NCBI RefSeq assembly: GCF_027497255.1
Contig: NZ_CP114903.1
Location: forward strand, 5,270,001 to 5,334,000
Direction of reading: 5' to 3'
Source of the DNA: Micromonospora sp. WMMD882
GTDB lineage: Bacteria; Actinomycetota; Actinomycetes; Mycobacteriales; Micromonosporaceae
Length of the DNA: 64,000 nucleotides
The notes below the pieces were generated by a model. That model saw nothing but the letters and a program-made list of their open reading frames with translations, did not search any database and had not been told where the DNA came from. Of the stretch, positions 52,004-60,525 are shown piece by piece; positions within the stretch are counted from its first letter, which is position 1, and every line of letters begins with the position of its first letter. Made by a program: the position numbers and the translations under genes.

Positions 52004-52455
52004 ACCCGAGGGGCGAAGCGGGACTGCCAGTCCCGCAGGGTCCGCTTGAGTCGGGCGTTCTCCTCCCGGGCCCGGTCCAGCTCGGCGCGCAGGGCGGTCA
52101 GGTCGTCGGCCACCCGGTGCAGGAACACGCTCACCTCGCCCGGGTCCGCGCCCCGCCGCACCAGCGAGAACCGCCGCTCACGCACCCGCTCCGCGCACAA
52201 CGGCCAGTACGCCGCAGCCCGGTAGTGCCGCCCAGCGCTGTTACCCGTCCCGACCGGCCGCGCCTGCTCGGGCTGACGCACCCGGTCGAACTGCCGGGCC
52301 TGGTTCGGTTGCCGGCGTCGGTCGGGCGGCCGTACCTGGTCGGGTTCCCGGCGCCGGGAGTCGGGCTGGCGGTGCCGGGAGTCGGGCTGGCGGTGCCGGG
52401 CGGATGTGGACGGTGGACGGGTGTTGCGGCGGAGCCGTCGAAGCAGGTTGCGCAC
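51994..52455 (-). CDS. Cassette B gene 1: DivIVA-like protein with RQPD-repeat linker
   Basis: A 153-residue paralogue of the 37653 protein: RERRFSLVRRGADPGEVSVFL and RDWQSRF align with the A copy. The linker (about 20-68) is Arg/Pro/Gln-rich with RHRQPDS repeats from a 21-base DNA duplication (52355-52396). The GTG at 52455 gives an N-terminus VRNLLRRL like MRRLLGWL in A. It overlaps gene 2. No XRE gene lies between them. Confidence 0.7.
   Translation of the reverse strand: MRNLLRRLRRNTRPPSTSARHRQPDSRHRQPDSRRREPDQVRPPDRRRQPNQARQFDRVRQPEQARPVGTGNSAGRHYRAAAYWPLCAERVRERRFSLVRRGADPGEVSVFLHRVADDLTALRAELDRAREENARLKRTLRDWQSRFAPRVCR
52355..52396 (-). repeat. 21-base tandem duplication in cassette B gene 1
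   Basis: Two perfect 21-base copies, 52355-52375 and 52376-52396, encoding RHRQPDS twice. In frame within the DivIVA-like gene. Confidence 0.9.
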
Positions 52456-52584
52456 GGTCGAACCACCCTTCGGCGAGGATCCCCGCCCCGGCAGAAGACC
52501 CCTGCCCGGGGCGAAGTCGCTGGAGGTCGGGGCGGACCGCCGTTGACCCGCGGCCCGCCCCGACAGGGGATGAGCGCCGTTCGT

Positions 52585-52712
52585 TGCCACGCGAGGAGCA
52601 CTCGCCCACCAACATAGGTACTGAGGTTGCGTAAGTCGACCTGCGCACTGAAGGCGTCTTCGGCTTGTTCCGCGTATCAGGTCGTGATCGAATTGGCGTG
52701 CCACGCGAGGAG
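52585..52712 (+). repeat. Two 14-base direct repeats before the GntR-type gene
   Basis: TGCCACGCGAGGAG occurs at 52585-52598 and 52699-52712. The second copy contains the ribosome-binding site of the GntR-type gene. It could be an operator for that regulator or a chance duplicate. Confidence 0.6.
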
Positions 52713-52716
52713 AGTC

Positions 52717-52956
52717 ATGCCTGCATTGCCGGATTACTTCAAGATCGCCAACGAGATCATGTCCGACGTGAGTAGCGGTCGGATGAGACCGGGGGCCAAG
52801 CTGCCGTCCATCGCCGAGCTGTGCGAGAAGCACAGTGTGAGCGCATCGACCATCAGGCTTGTCTTCGTGCGTCTGGAAGCCTTGGAAGTCATCGATCGCC
52901 ATCAGGGCAAGGGCGTCTTCGTCACGCACCCCGACACCTGGATGCGCAAACCCTGA
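52717..52956 (+). CDS. Stand-alone GntR-type winged-helix regulator
   Basis: A 79-residue protein made only of the GntR DNA-binding domain: YFKIANEIMSDVSSGRMRPG, LPSIAELCEKHSVSASTI and RLEALEVIDRHQGKGVFV. There is no effector domain. ATG at 52717 with GAGGAG four bases upstream. Divergent from cassette B gene 1 (about 260 bp apart), so it may regulate it. A hairpin terminator is at 53083-53110. Confidence 0.85.
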   Translation: MPALPDYFKIANEIMSDVSSGRMRPGAKLPSIAELCEKHSVSASTIRLVFVRLEALEVIDRHQGKGVFVTHPDTWMRKP

Positions 52957-53082
52957 CCGCTGCCTCCACGCCCTGCGGTCGGCGTTCCCGGTCGTAGTGC
53001 CGCGCGAGTCGCCCTCAATCAGTGAGCTCTGTCGCCTGTATTCGTCGGCGCCTCCACCAAGATCGTGCTGAATCCGAGCAGT

Positions 53083-53110
53083 AGTGGCCTCATGGCGTCC
53101 TGAGGCCACT
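53083..53110 (+). terminator. Hairpin after the GntR-type gene
   Basis: AGTGGCCTCA (53083-53092) pairs with TGAGGCCACT (53101-53110), 10 bp, loop of eight. It is enclosed by an outer pair CAAGATCG (53058-53065) and CGATCTTG (53128-53135), which may stabilise it. Confidence 0.65.
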
Positions 53111-53203
53111 GCAAGTGGGAAGTAGTGCGATCTTGACGGGCGGCGGCGATCGGATGGGCTGAGCGGGGCGGGTGAGCTACGATCCGGCTCATGACCGCAG
53201 CTT

Positions 53204-53617
53204 ATGCGTACGAGATACGAGATTCCTGAGCATGCGCCCGCCCCGGTCGAGGCTGTTGAGCAGGCCGAGGGCGGCAAGGTCGTCTACCTGACGCGTAAGG
53301 GTCGTCGGGTGGCAGCCGTCGTGCCCACTGCCGTGGCGGAGCACAGCGATCTTGACGATCTTGAAGCGTTCTGGGAAGCGCAGGAGAACCAGGTCCGGGA
53401 GGCATGCCGGCGGATGTGGGCGGCCGTGGCCGACGAGGACGAGGACGCCAGACGGGCGATACGGGAGTCCATCGACCGCATTCTGGAGGAGATCGAGGAC
53501 GCGGCCGACGCGGCGATAGCCAGCGCAGCCATGACACGTCGGTCTCTCGACGGATCTGGGATTCCGCTGGCGCAGGTCGTTCGGGACTTCGCCGAATGGC
53601 GTGGTCTGTCGAGCTGA
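53204..53617 (+). CDS. Phd/YefM-type antitoxin-like protein
   Basis: A 137-residue protein with the Phd/YefM start: EAVEQAEGGKVVYLTRKGRRVAAVVP. It then has an acidic helical tail. An ATG at 53191 reads in the other frame and stops after 12 codons; a 7-base tandem duplication (ACGAGAT, 53210-53216 and 53217-53223) would explain the shift, and removing it would restore MTAAYAYEIPEH. So the present protein may start only at 53204 (MRTRYEIPEH). It overlaps the toxin relic by 22 bases. Confidence 0.75.
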   Translation: MRTRYEIPEHAPAPVEAVEQAEGGKVVYLTRKGRRVAAVVPTAVAEHSDLDDLEAFWEAQENQVREACRRMWAAVADEDEDARRAIRESIDRILEEIEDAADAAIASAAMTRRSLDGSGIPLAQVVRDFAEWRGLSS

Positions 53618-53783
53618 CCCGACGCGCGCGGAAGCAGATCGAAAACTTGATGAGAAGGTCAGGCGTCGGGTATTACGGGCGATTGAGGGCCTGGTGGACG
53701 AGGCTCGACCGCCAGGTGCCAAGAAGCTCGTCGGGGAGGTCGGCCAGTGGCGGATCCGGGTGGCCGATCACCGCATCGTCATT
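53596..53783 (+). pseudogene. Broken ParE/RelE-like toxin
   Basis: The frame starting at ATG 53596 encodes MAWSVELTRRARKQIENL, then is lost. The continuation RKLDEKVRRRVLRAIEGL and GQWRIRVADHRIV is in the next frame (from about 53644 to 53783). A one-base loss near 53645 would explain this. After ADHRIV the family ending (YxxDD..VxRVGHRREVY) is missing, so the 3' part is also lost. A programmed frameshift cannot be ruled out but the missing end argues for decay. Confidence 0.7.
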
Positions 53784-53802
53784 CCACCAAAGCGATGGGG
53801 TG

Positions 53803-54553
53803 TCAGAAGGAGCGGAGTCGCTTCGGGTTGCCGGCCGGAGCGGATGCGGGCTGCACGACCTTGTAGTCGAGGGCTTCCAGGGCGCTCGCCGCGACGGCGG
53901 GGGCATCGCGGACGGCGGCCAGAAGCTGCAGTCGACGCCACTGTTCACGGCCGGTCTCCACAGCGGCCCGCCAACCATCGACCGTGTCGACGTTGAACTC
54001 CTCGATCACCGCCTGGAGGACGTCCTCGACGCATGGCCGGAAGCGGTGCCCGCCGAGCGGGAAGTGGAATTTGGCCATTCTCGGAATTTTCGTGGCGGCG
54101 TCGGCGCTGGGTCGGCCGGCCCCGCCCGCTGTCCTGCATCATGAAAGCGAACTCGTCGCGATGCCCGTGCACGTGCAGGTGGGCACAGGGAATCCCCTTC
54201 TGATCCTCGCGTACGTACTCGTACCGGAACAGTGGGGCTTTGTCGCCGCGCAGGGTGATGTGCGTCCATGACGCCTCGGTGGTGAGGTGCCGGCCGGTGG
54301 AATCCAGGCAACAGTTGAACTTGAGCTGTAGGTCCAGGCGGTGCTTGCCGTCGATCGTCAGGGGGAACGTTCCGAAGTCGTCGCCTTCGACGATGCCGAC
54401 CATCACCCGGCTACCGGTCCTGCCGGGGATCAGGAGGGCGGAGAGTCGCTTGCTCGTCCGCACGATGCGGTGCACCCGACTGGTGATGTCGTCGGCGAAG
54501 GCGCTGGCCTGCCCGACAAGGTCGCCGGTGGCCCGCTGGCCCTCAGTCGTCAT
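53803..54553 (-). pseudogene. Frameshifted hypothetical gene
   Basis: Reading from ATG 54553 the frame is open to 53945, but it turns Arg-rich after MMQDSGRGRP. A different frame, giving SADAATKIPRMAKFHFPLGG and then a good helical C-terminus to 53803, restores a natural protein. One extra base in the run near 54107-54116 explains it. The N-terminal part includes HLHVHGHRDEF. If the extra base is a sequencing error the gene is intact, about 250 residues. Alternatively these are two overlapping genes, the second from ATG 54078. Unknown function. Confidence 0.55.
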
Positions 54554-54728
54554 CGCCGAGCAGGTAACCGATCGATCGGACCATCTCGTAGATGTTGCGC
54601 TCGTCGGGGCGCAGGTCGAAGTTCCGCCCCAGCTCGTAGAGGGTGTCCTTGTCCATGTGGACCCGGTCCAGCAGCCGTTGACGCCACTCGATCAGCTCCT
54701 CACGGGTCTTGACGATGGCGGTGCCCAT
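54543..54728 (-). CDS. Small hypothetical protein, 61 residues
   Basis: Charged helical protein (KTREELIEWRQRLLDRVHMD...) with no recognised family. GAGAGGA lies six bases before the ATG. Its last bases overlap the start of the frameshifted gene by 11 bp, so they form one operon. No function proposed. Confidence 0.65.
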   Translation of the reverse strand: MGTAIVKTREELIEWRQRLLDRVHMDKDTLYELGRNFDLRPDERNIYEMVRSIGYLLGDDD

Positions 54729-54950
54729 CGCTGGTCCTCTCGCCGTGGTTGACGCCGCTGTGGGACTCATCTTGCTGAGGCCTTTCTGGATGCTTTCGAG
54801 CGTACGTACCGAAGGGGCAGCGAATGGACGCTTACCATTGTCGTTCACTGTCGGCTTCTGGTGGCGTACTTTCTGTGCGTCGCCTGGCGGATCAGCAGCC
54901 GGCACGGAAGCCTCGACCGGGGCCGGAACGGCGCGTGGGAGCATGGCGGG

Positions 54951-55889
54951 GTGAACAGCGCGGTCCAGACCGGGTACGTCCCGCCCAGTGGTCCCAGTCG
55001 GCCGGAGCGTGGCCTGCCGCGCTGGCTGGTCGTCGCCACCGTCCTGTGGGCGCTGTTGCTGACCGCGCTGACCTGGCTCTCCGTACGCGAGGACGGGCCG
55101 ACGGTGCGCGAGCAGCGCACCCTCGCCGAAGCCGGTCCGGTGGTGGACCGGGCGATCGGTGACCTGGTCGCCGCCGCCGGCCCGGACGCGCTGGTCGCCC
55201 TCGAACCGGCCCGGGTCGAGCGGGGCTGCCGGGTGACGCCGTTCTCCGACGGCGGGACGCTGGAGCGGGCGGTGACCGTCCGGGTGGTCGGGGTGGAGCC
55301 GGACGACCTGCTGGACCGGGTCGCCGGGACGCTGCCCGACCGGTACGACGCGGGGGTGATCCTGACCCGGGAGGGGCCACGGCTGCGGGCCGACGCCGGG
55401 GAGTTCGTCACCGTGCGGGGTCGGCGGACCGAGGACGGCGCGCTGCGGCTCACCGCCGACACCGGCTGCCGTCCCGTCGGCGACGGATACCCGTCGGCTC
55501 CGGTGACCGGCGCGGAGGCCGAGGTCGCCGCCGTGGGCGCGGCGCTGCGGGCGCTGGGCCGACCGGCCGCCGACCAGCCGGATCTGGTCGCCGTGCCCTG
55601 CCCGGACGGTGACGGGCTGCTGCGCACCGCGCGGGCCACGGTCGACGCGGGGCCGCCGCCCGCCGGTGGCCCGGAACCGGCGCCGTCCGCTGGCGGCCCC
55701 GGGACGGCGTCGCCGTCCGCCGGCGGCCCCGGGGCGTCGCCGGAGGCGGCCGCGCTCGGGGCGTTGGCCGGCGGGTCCGTCGTCGCCGACACCGCCGACG
55801 TGTACGCGTACCGGGTCGGGTCGGTCACCGTGCAGGCCCACCTGGGCGACGACCCGCCCACGGTCACCGCCACCTCCGGCTGCCGCTGA
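54951..55889 (+). CDS. Membrane-anchored hypothetical protein
   Basis: A 312-residue protein with one membrane segment (about 25-45) and an extracytoplasmic part with a Gly/Pro/Ser-rich linker (about 225-255). No domain is recognised. The GTG at 54951 is preferred; the frame is open further upstream. Divergent from the 61-residue gene. Confidence 0.65.
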   Translation: MNSAVQTGYVPPSGPSRPERGLPRWLVVATVLWALLLTALTWLSVREDGPTVREQRTLAEAGPVVDRAIGDLVAAAGPDALVALEPARVERGCRVTPFSDGGTLERAVTVRVVGVEPDDLLDRVAGTLPDRYDAGVILTREGPRLRADAGEFVTVRGRRTEDGALRLTADTGCRPVGDGYPSAPVTGAEAEVAAVGAALRALGRPAADQPDLVAVPCPDGDGLLRTARATVDAGPPPAGGPEPAPSAGGPGTASPSAGGPGASPEAAALGALAGGSVVADTADVYAYRVGSVTVQAHLGDDPPTVTATSGCR

Positions 55890-55945
55890 GGCGGAGCGGG
55901 TCGGGGGCGGGCCGGGCGCGGCGGATCCCGACCGGCGGCCGGGAG

Positions 55946-57979
55946 TCAGGAGTCTCGGCTGCGGCCGAGGGCGTCCACGCGTCCCCAGCGGCCGGGGATG
56001 TCGAGCAGCTCCAGCCGGCCCATCCCGGGTGGCACGACCGGGTCGATGATCAGGTGCTCGCCCTGCGGCTCCAGGCCGAGCAGCACCCGCAGCAGCAGCA
56101 GCGGCGCGCCGGCGGACCACGCCTGCGGGCTGCACGCCGTCGGGTACTCGACCGGGTAGTCGGTCAGCGTGCGGTCGTAGCCGGCGAACGCCTCCGGCAG
56201 GCGGCCCCGGAAGTAGCCGGTCGCGTCGCACATCGCCTGGCAGATCCGGCCGGCCTCCTCCCGGAAACCGTACTTCCACAGGCCCCACGCGATGAACGAG
56301 TTGTCGAACGGCCAGACCGTGCCGACGTGGTACCCGATCGGGTTGTAGCGGCCCTGGTCGGTGGCGAGGGTCCGGACCCCCCAGCCGGAGAACAGGCGTG
56401 GGCCGAGCAGGTGGGCGGCGACCGCCGGGGCCTTCGACTCGTCGACGATGCCGCTCCACAGCAGGTGCCCCATGTTGGAGGCGAGCGCGTCGACCTGCCG
56501 GCCGTCGGCGTCCAGGGCGAGCGCGTAGTACTCCCGGTCGGCGATCCAGAAATCCCGGTTGAAGCGTTCCTTCAGCGCGTCGGCCTGCCGGTCGAGCGTG
56601 TCGGCGTACGCCGGATCCTGCCAGAAGGTGCGGGCCAGCCGGGCCCCGCGCCGCTTCGCGTCGTACGCGTAGCCCTGGAGCTCGCAGGTGGCGCGCGGGA
56701 AGCCGGGCAGCCGGCCGTCGGCGTACGAGATCGCGTCCCAGGAGTCCTTCCAGCACTGGTTCTGGAGCCCGGTCTGCGGGTTGCGGGTCTCGTACCAGAC
56801 GTAACCGGTGCCGAGCAGGTCGCCGTACGAGTCGAGCCATTCCAGGGCGGCGCGTACCGGGAACTCCAGCCGGCGGACCAGGGTGGCGTCGCCGGTCCAG
56901 CGTTCGTACTCGTCGAGCAGGATCACGAACAGCGCGGTCGCGTCGGCGGCGCCGTAGTAGGGGGAGTGCGGCTGCTCCTCGAAGCCGGCGGTCTCGCCGT
57001 ACCGCAGCTCGTGCAGGATCTTGCCCGGCTCCTCGTCCCGGAAGTCGTCGACCCGGGTGCCCTGGAGCCCGGCCAGGATGGAGAGGGTCGGCGGCACCAG
57101 CTCCGGCAGGAACGGCAGCACCTGGAGCCCGGTGAGCAGGCTGTCCCGCCCGAACAGGGTCATGAACCAGGGCAGTCCGGCGGCCAGCAGCCGGACCCCC
57201 AGCGCGATCGACTCGTAGCGCAGCGCGGCCAGGTCGTCGAGGCTGCGCTGGTACGCGGTGCGCAGCGGCTCGCAGTCGCAGTCCAGCTTCGGCGCGCGTT
57301 TCAGCAGCTCCCGCTGCTCCTGCTCGATGGCCAGGGGGGTACGGCCACCGCCGAGCGGGAGGGTGGCCCGGACGTCCTCGCCCCGCGCCCCGTAGACGAC
57401 GGTCCCCACCCGCAACCGGGTGGACCACTCGCCGTGCGGCGGCAACCGGATGACGAAGGTGACGCCCCGCTCGTCGACCTGCCCCGGTGAGCTGGTCGAG
57501 ATGACCGTCTCCCGGCGGAACTGGTCCCGCTGGTACGTCAGCCGCAGCCCGTCCGGCTCGACGGTGGCCGTCGCCCGACCCCGCTCCGCCCGGACGTTCT
57601 TGATCTCGAACAGGTCGGCGAAGTCGGAGGCCATGTCGAGGCGCACGGTGAACGACACCTCCCGCCCAGCGTGGTTCAGCACCGTCAGCTCCTCGTCCAG
57701 ACCACTCCCGACGGTCCGGGTGCGGATCACCGACACCCGGGCGTCCAGGTAGTGCGTGGGCTGGCCGGGCACCAGGAAGAACCGGATCCGGTGGGCCTTC
57801 GACTCGTCCACGGAGAGGGCGCGCAGACGTTCGCCGTCGACGGTCAGCAGCCAGGTGGAGAGGAACCGGGTGTCGAAGGAGAACAGCCCGGTGGCGACGT
57901 CGAGCGCGGGCTCGACGTCGCCGCGCTGGTCGCTGACCAGGAACGTGTTGCCGTCGAGGATGCTGACCAGCCGCTTCAC
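55946..57979 (-). CDS. Amylo-alpha-1,6-glucosidase / glycogen debranching enzyme-like protein
   Basis: A 677-residue protein: an N-terminal glycogen-debranching N domain (SILDGNTFLVSDQRGDVEP, FFSFDTRFLS region, about 1-210) and a C-terminal (alpha/alpha)6 barrel with TLFGRDSLLTGLQ, WYETRNPQTGLQNQCWKDS and YPTACSPQAWSAG, typical of GH63/133-like enzymes. Activity is inferred from the family. GTG start at 57979 overlaps the stop of the upstream SCP2 gene (GTGA), so they are translated together. Confidence 0.88.
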   Translation of the reverse strand: MKRLVSILDGNTFLVSDQRGDVEPALDVATGLFSFDTRFLSTWLLTVDGERLRALSVDESKAHRIRFFLVPGQPTHYLDARVSVIRTRTVGSGLDEELTVLNHAGREVSFTVRLDMASDFADLFEIKNVRAERGRATATVEPDGLRLTYQRDQFRRETVISTSSPGQVDERGVTFVIRLPPHGEWSTRLRVGTVVYGARGEDVRATLPLGGGRTPLAIEQEQRELLKRAPKLDCDCEPLRTAYQRSLDDLAALRYESIALGVRLLAAGLPWFMTLFGRDSLLTGLQVLPFLPELVPPTLSILAGLQGTRVDDFRDEEPGKILHELRYGETAGFEEQPHSPYYGAADATALFVILLDEYERWTGDATLVRRLEFPVRAALEWLDSYGDLLGTGYVWYETRNPQTGLQNQCWKDSWDAISYADGRLPGFPRATCELQGYAYDAKRRGARLARTFWQDPAYADTLDRQADALKERFNRDFWIADREYYALALDADGRQVDALASNMGHLLWSGIVDESKAPAVAAHLLGPRLFSGWGVRTLATDQGRYNPIGYHVGTVWPFDNSFIAWGLWKYGFREEAGRICQAMCDATGYFRGRLPEAFAGYDRTLTDYPVEYPTACSPQAWSAGAPLLLLRVLLGLEPQGEHLIIDPVVPPGMGRLELLDIPGRWGRVDALGRSRDS

Positions 57980-58380
57980 CCGGGCCGTCCGGTCTGCGGG
58001 CGGATGCCCGGCCCTGGCCGCTCCCGGGCGACGGCGCGCGGGTCACGGGTGCCGGGCGGCGCGGGGAAGAACCGTCGGAAGGCCAGGAACAGCAGGAGGT
58101 TGCCGCTGATGGTGGTCTCGTTGCGCAGCAGCGCGGCGATGCCCTGGGCCTCCCCGGTGACCAGCCGGTCGAACAGCGCCGCGCTGCTGCGCCACACCGT
58201 GTCGGCGGCCCGCAGGTCGCGGCACACCCGGACGGCGCCGGTGTGCAGCTCGACGTGCCAGTGCTCGGTGTGGCCGTCGGTGTTCAGGTTGATCTGGAGG
58301 GCGCCGTCGATCGGCTCTCGGAGCACGGTCGGGGCGCGCGACGGCAGCGTCGCGAAGAACTGCTCGGTCGGCCTGCCCAC
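57976..58380 (-). CDS. SCP2 sterol-carrier-domain-like protein
   Basis: A 134-residue protein with SCP2-like layout, LQINLNTDGHTEHWHVEL and TVWRSSAALFDRLVTGEAQGI. It is coupled to the debranching enzyme gene by GTGA. The role is unclear: SCP2 domains bind lipids, an odd partner for glucan metabolism. GTG at 58380. Confidence 0.75.
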   Translation of the reverse strand: MGRPTEQFFATLPSRAPTVLREPIDGALQINLNTDGHTEHWHVELHTGAVRVCRDLRAADTVWRSSAALFDRLVTGEAQGIAALLRNETTISGNLLLFLAFRRFFPAPPGTRDPRAVARERPGPGIRPQTGRPG

Positions 58381-58463
58381 ACCCGAATCGTAGGGATCTT
58401 TCCGGCGTACCGGGCGGTGATCGGGTGAGCCCGTCCCGCCTTTCCGGCGAGCGGGGGCGACGG

Positions 58464-58826
58464 TCAGTAGACGAGGGCCTGGGCGCCCTCGGCCATCGCC
58501 TCCTCGACGAAGACCGCCGCGCCGGCGATCCGTACCCCCGGCAGTACGTCGTCCGGCCCGATGTCGCGGCGGGCCGCGCACTGGGTGCAGGCGGTGACCT
58601 TTCCGCTGGCCAGGATCACGTGCAGCAGCTCGGCCAGCGGGGCGGAGTGCGGCAGCGTGAACTCCTGCGCCCGGCCCGGCACCGCGAACCAGGTCGACTC
58701 GCCGGTGAGCCAGAGGGAGACGTCCACCCCGGCGGCGGCGGCCGTGGCGGCGACGGTGAAGGCCTGCGCGCACCGCTCCGGAGCGTCCGCGCCCGCGGTC
58801 GCCTTGACGACGAGAGTCCGTGCCAT
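58464..58826 (-). CDS. DsrE-family protein
   Basis: A 120-residue DsrE/F-type protein: TLVVKATAGADAPERCAQAF at the start and VFVEEAMAEGAQALVY at the end. It has CTQC (a Cys pair near position 80), which could carry sulfur. Probable sulfur relay or other small-fold role. ATG at 58826. Confidence 0.78.
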   Translation of the reverse strand: MARTLVVKATAGADAPERCAQAFTVAATAAAAGVDVSLWLTGESTWFAVPGRAQEFTLPHSAPLAELLHVILASGKVTACTQCAARRDIGPDDVLPGVRIAGAAVFVEEAMAEGAQALVY

Positions 58827-58841
58827 GGGGGCCAGCATAGG

Positions 58842-58955
58842 ATGGCCGGCGTGGTCACCGAGATCGGGTTCGTCAGCCTGCTGGTCGCCGGCCTCGGCGC
58901 GCTCGCCGGTGGCCTCGTCTACCTGGCCGTGAAGATGTCGAGAGGTCGTTGGTGA
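58842..58955 (+). CDS. Small single-span membrane protein, 37 residues
   Basis: Mostly hydrophobic (GFVSLLVAGLGALAGGLVY) with a basic tail (KMSRGRW). ATG at 58842 or GTG at 58851. Its stop overlaps a GTG (58952) in the nitrobindin-like gene's frame, suggesting coupling. Divergent from DsrE by 15 bp. Too short to name. Confidence 0.5.
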   Translation: MAGVVTEIGFVSLLVAGLGALAGGLVYLAVKMSRGRW

Positions 58956-58990
58956 AGCCCGGTGAGCGTGAGCGTGACGAAGGTGGTCCG

Positions 58991-59590
58991 GTGAGCGACA
59001 GCGACAACCCCCTGGCGCCGCCGCCCTGGCTGAACGCGCCACCGGTCGACCCGTACCCGTACGAGGAGAGCCACGACCTGCGGGTCGGGCCGAAGCTGCA
59101 CCCGACGCTCGACGCCCTGCTGCCGTACGTCGGGGTGTGGCGGGGTCGGGGCCGGGGCGGGTTCCCCACCGTCGAGGACTTCGACTACGCCCAGGAGATC
59201 CGGATCAGCCACGACGGCCGGCCGTTCCTGCACTACGAGTCCCGGGCGTGGCTGCTGGACGACGAGTCCCGCCCGATCCGCCCGGCCGGGCGGGAGATCG
59301 GCTGGTGGCGTCCGGTGCTCGACAGCGCCGGCAGGGCCACCGACGAGCTGGAGGCGCTGATGAGCGTCCCCACCGGCGTGATGGAGCTGCACATCGGCAA
59401 GCGCGCCGGCACCCAGCTCGAGTTCGTCACCGACGCGGTGGTGCGCACCGCCACCGCCAAGGAGGTGACCGCCGGGCACCGGCTGTTCGGGATCGTCGAG
59501 GGCGCCCTGCTGTACGCGCAGGACATGGCCGCCGTCGGCCACCCCCTCACCCCGCACCTCTCCGCCCGGCTGATCCGGGTGGCCGGCTGA
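58991..59590 (+). CDS. FABP-like / nitrobindin (DUF1794) protein
   Basis: A 199-residue beta-barrel protein: the GxWxGxG-like VGVWRGRGRGGF and the late VGHPLTPHLSARL suit nitrobindin, which binds heme/NO. Start chosen at GTG 58991 with GAAGGTGG upstream (SDSDNPLAPPPW); GTG 58952, which overlaps the small membrane gene, is an alternative. Converges with the PabC-like gene. Confidence 0.8.
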   Translation: MSDSDNPLAPPPWLNAPPVDPYPYEESHDLRVGPKLHPTLDALLPYVGVWRGRGRGGFPTVEDFDYAQEIRISHDGRPFLHYESRAWLLDDESRPIRPAGREIGWWRPVLDSAGRATDELEALMSVPTGVMELHIGKRAGTQLEFVTDAVVRTATAKEVTAGHRLFGIVEGALLYAQDMAAVGHPLTPHLSARLIRVAG

Positions 59591-59603
59591 TCCGGTTGGC
59601 CGG

Positions 59604-60455
59604 CTAGGGCTGCCCGAGGAGGGCCTGCAACCGGCGGGTGTGCGGCGAGACCTGCCGGCCCAGGCCGACCCCGTCGAGGGTACGGATCTCGGCCACCCCG
59701 CGCAGCGAGGACGTGAGCCAGGCGACGTCGGCCTGGCGCAGGTCACCCGGGGTGGTCATCCGCTCGGCCGCCGCGCAGCCCAGCTCGGCGGCGTGGGCGA
59801 GCAGCCAGGCGGCGGTAACCCCGGGCAGAACGCCGGTCCGGGCCGGCGGCACCGTGCACAGGGTGCCGCCCTCCAGCCAGACCAGGCTCGCGGTGGGGCC
59901 CTCCAGCGCGTACCCGTCGGTGGAGACCCAGAGCACGTCGTCGACGCCGCGCCGGGCGGCCCAGCGGCGGGCGGCGGTGCTCGACGCGTACGAGATGGAC
60001 TTGCCGCCGGTCGGCAGCCAGCCCAGGCCGGCGCGGCCGTCGGCGGTGACGCCGAGCGGCAGGGTGGCCACGCTGACCCCGGTCTCCCGGGCCCGGCGGG
60101 CGGCTGCCGGCACCTCGCCCAGCGTGGCGTAGACCGTCGACGGCCCGCCGCCCTCCGGCCCCCGGGTGCAGACCAGCCGGAGCGCGCCCTCCACCTCGGG
60201 CGGCCAGCCCGCGCAGATCGTGTCCAGCAGCCCGGCCAGCGCCCCGACCGGGGGCAGCGGCAGCTCCGCGCCGGCCGCCGCGCGGGCCAGCCGGGTCAGG
60301 TGCTCGTCGGCCAGCCACGGTCGCCCCCGCCGGACGTGCAGGGTCTCGAAGAGCCCGTCGCCGTGCAGCGCCCCGAGGTCGTCCGCCCGGAGCACCGGTT
60401 CGTGGACCGGGACGAGGCCCCGGCCCAGCACCGCCACCCGCTTCGGTTCGGTCAC
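59604..60455 (-). CDS. pabC: Aminotransferase class IV, aminodeoxychorismate lyase-like
   Basis: A 283-residue PLP fold type IV protein. The Schiff-base lysine is probably Lys152 in GGKSISYAS, and DDLGALHGDGLFETLHV is the family start. LEGPTASLVWL and GVLPGVTAAWLL bind PLP phosphate. It would make 4-aminobenzoate for folate, but branched-chain or D-amino acid aminotransferases have the same fold. GTG at 60455. Divergent from fur. Confidence 0.8.
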   Translation of the reverse strand: MTEPKRVAVLGRGLVPVHEPVLRADDLGALHGDGLFETLHVRRGRPWLADEHLTRLARAAAGAELPLPPVGALAGLLDTICAGWPPEVEGALRLVCTRGPEGGGPSTVYATLGEVPAAARRARETGVSVATLPLGVTADGRAGLGWLPTGGKSISYASSTAARRWAARRGVDDVLWVSTDGYALEGPTASLVWLEGGTLCTVPPARTGVLPGVTAAWLLAHAAELGCAAAERMTTPGDLRQADVAWLTSSLRGVAEIRTLDGVGLGRQVSPHTRRLQALLGQP

Positions 60456-60525
60456 GGATGCCCAGCGTAGTGGCGTACCGCCGCGTGCGGCCGGACCCAC
60501 GCGGAGGCCGAACTATGATCGGACG

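Noticed and set aside
52569..52616. 15-codon ORF upstream of the GntR-type gene
   Set aside because: No ribosome-binding site and no composition signal; too short to claim.
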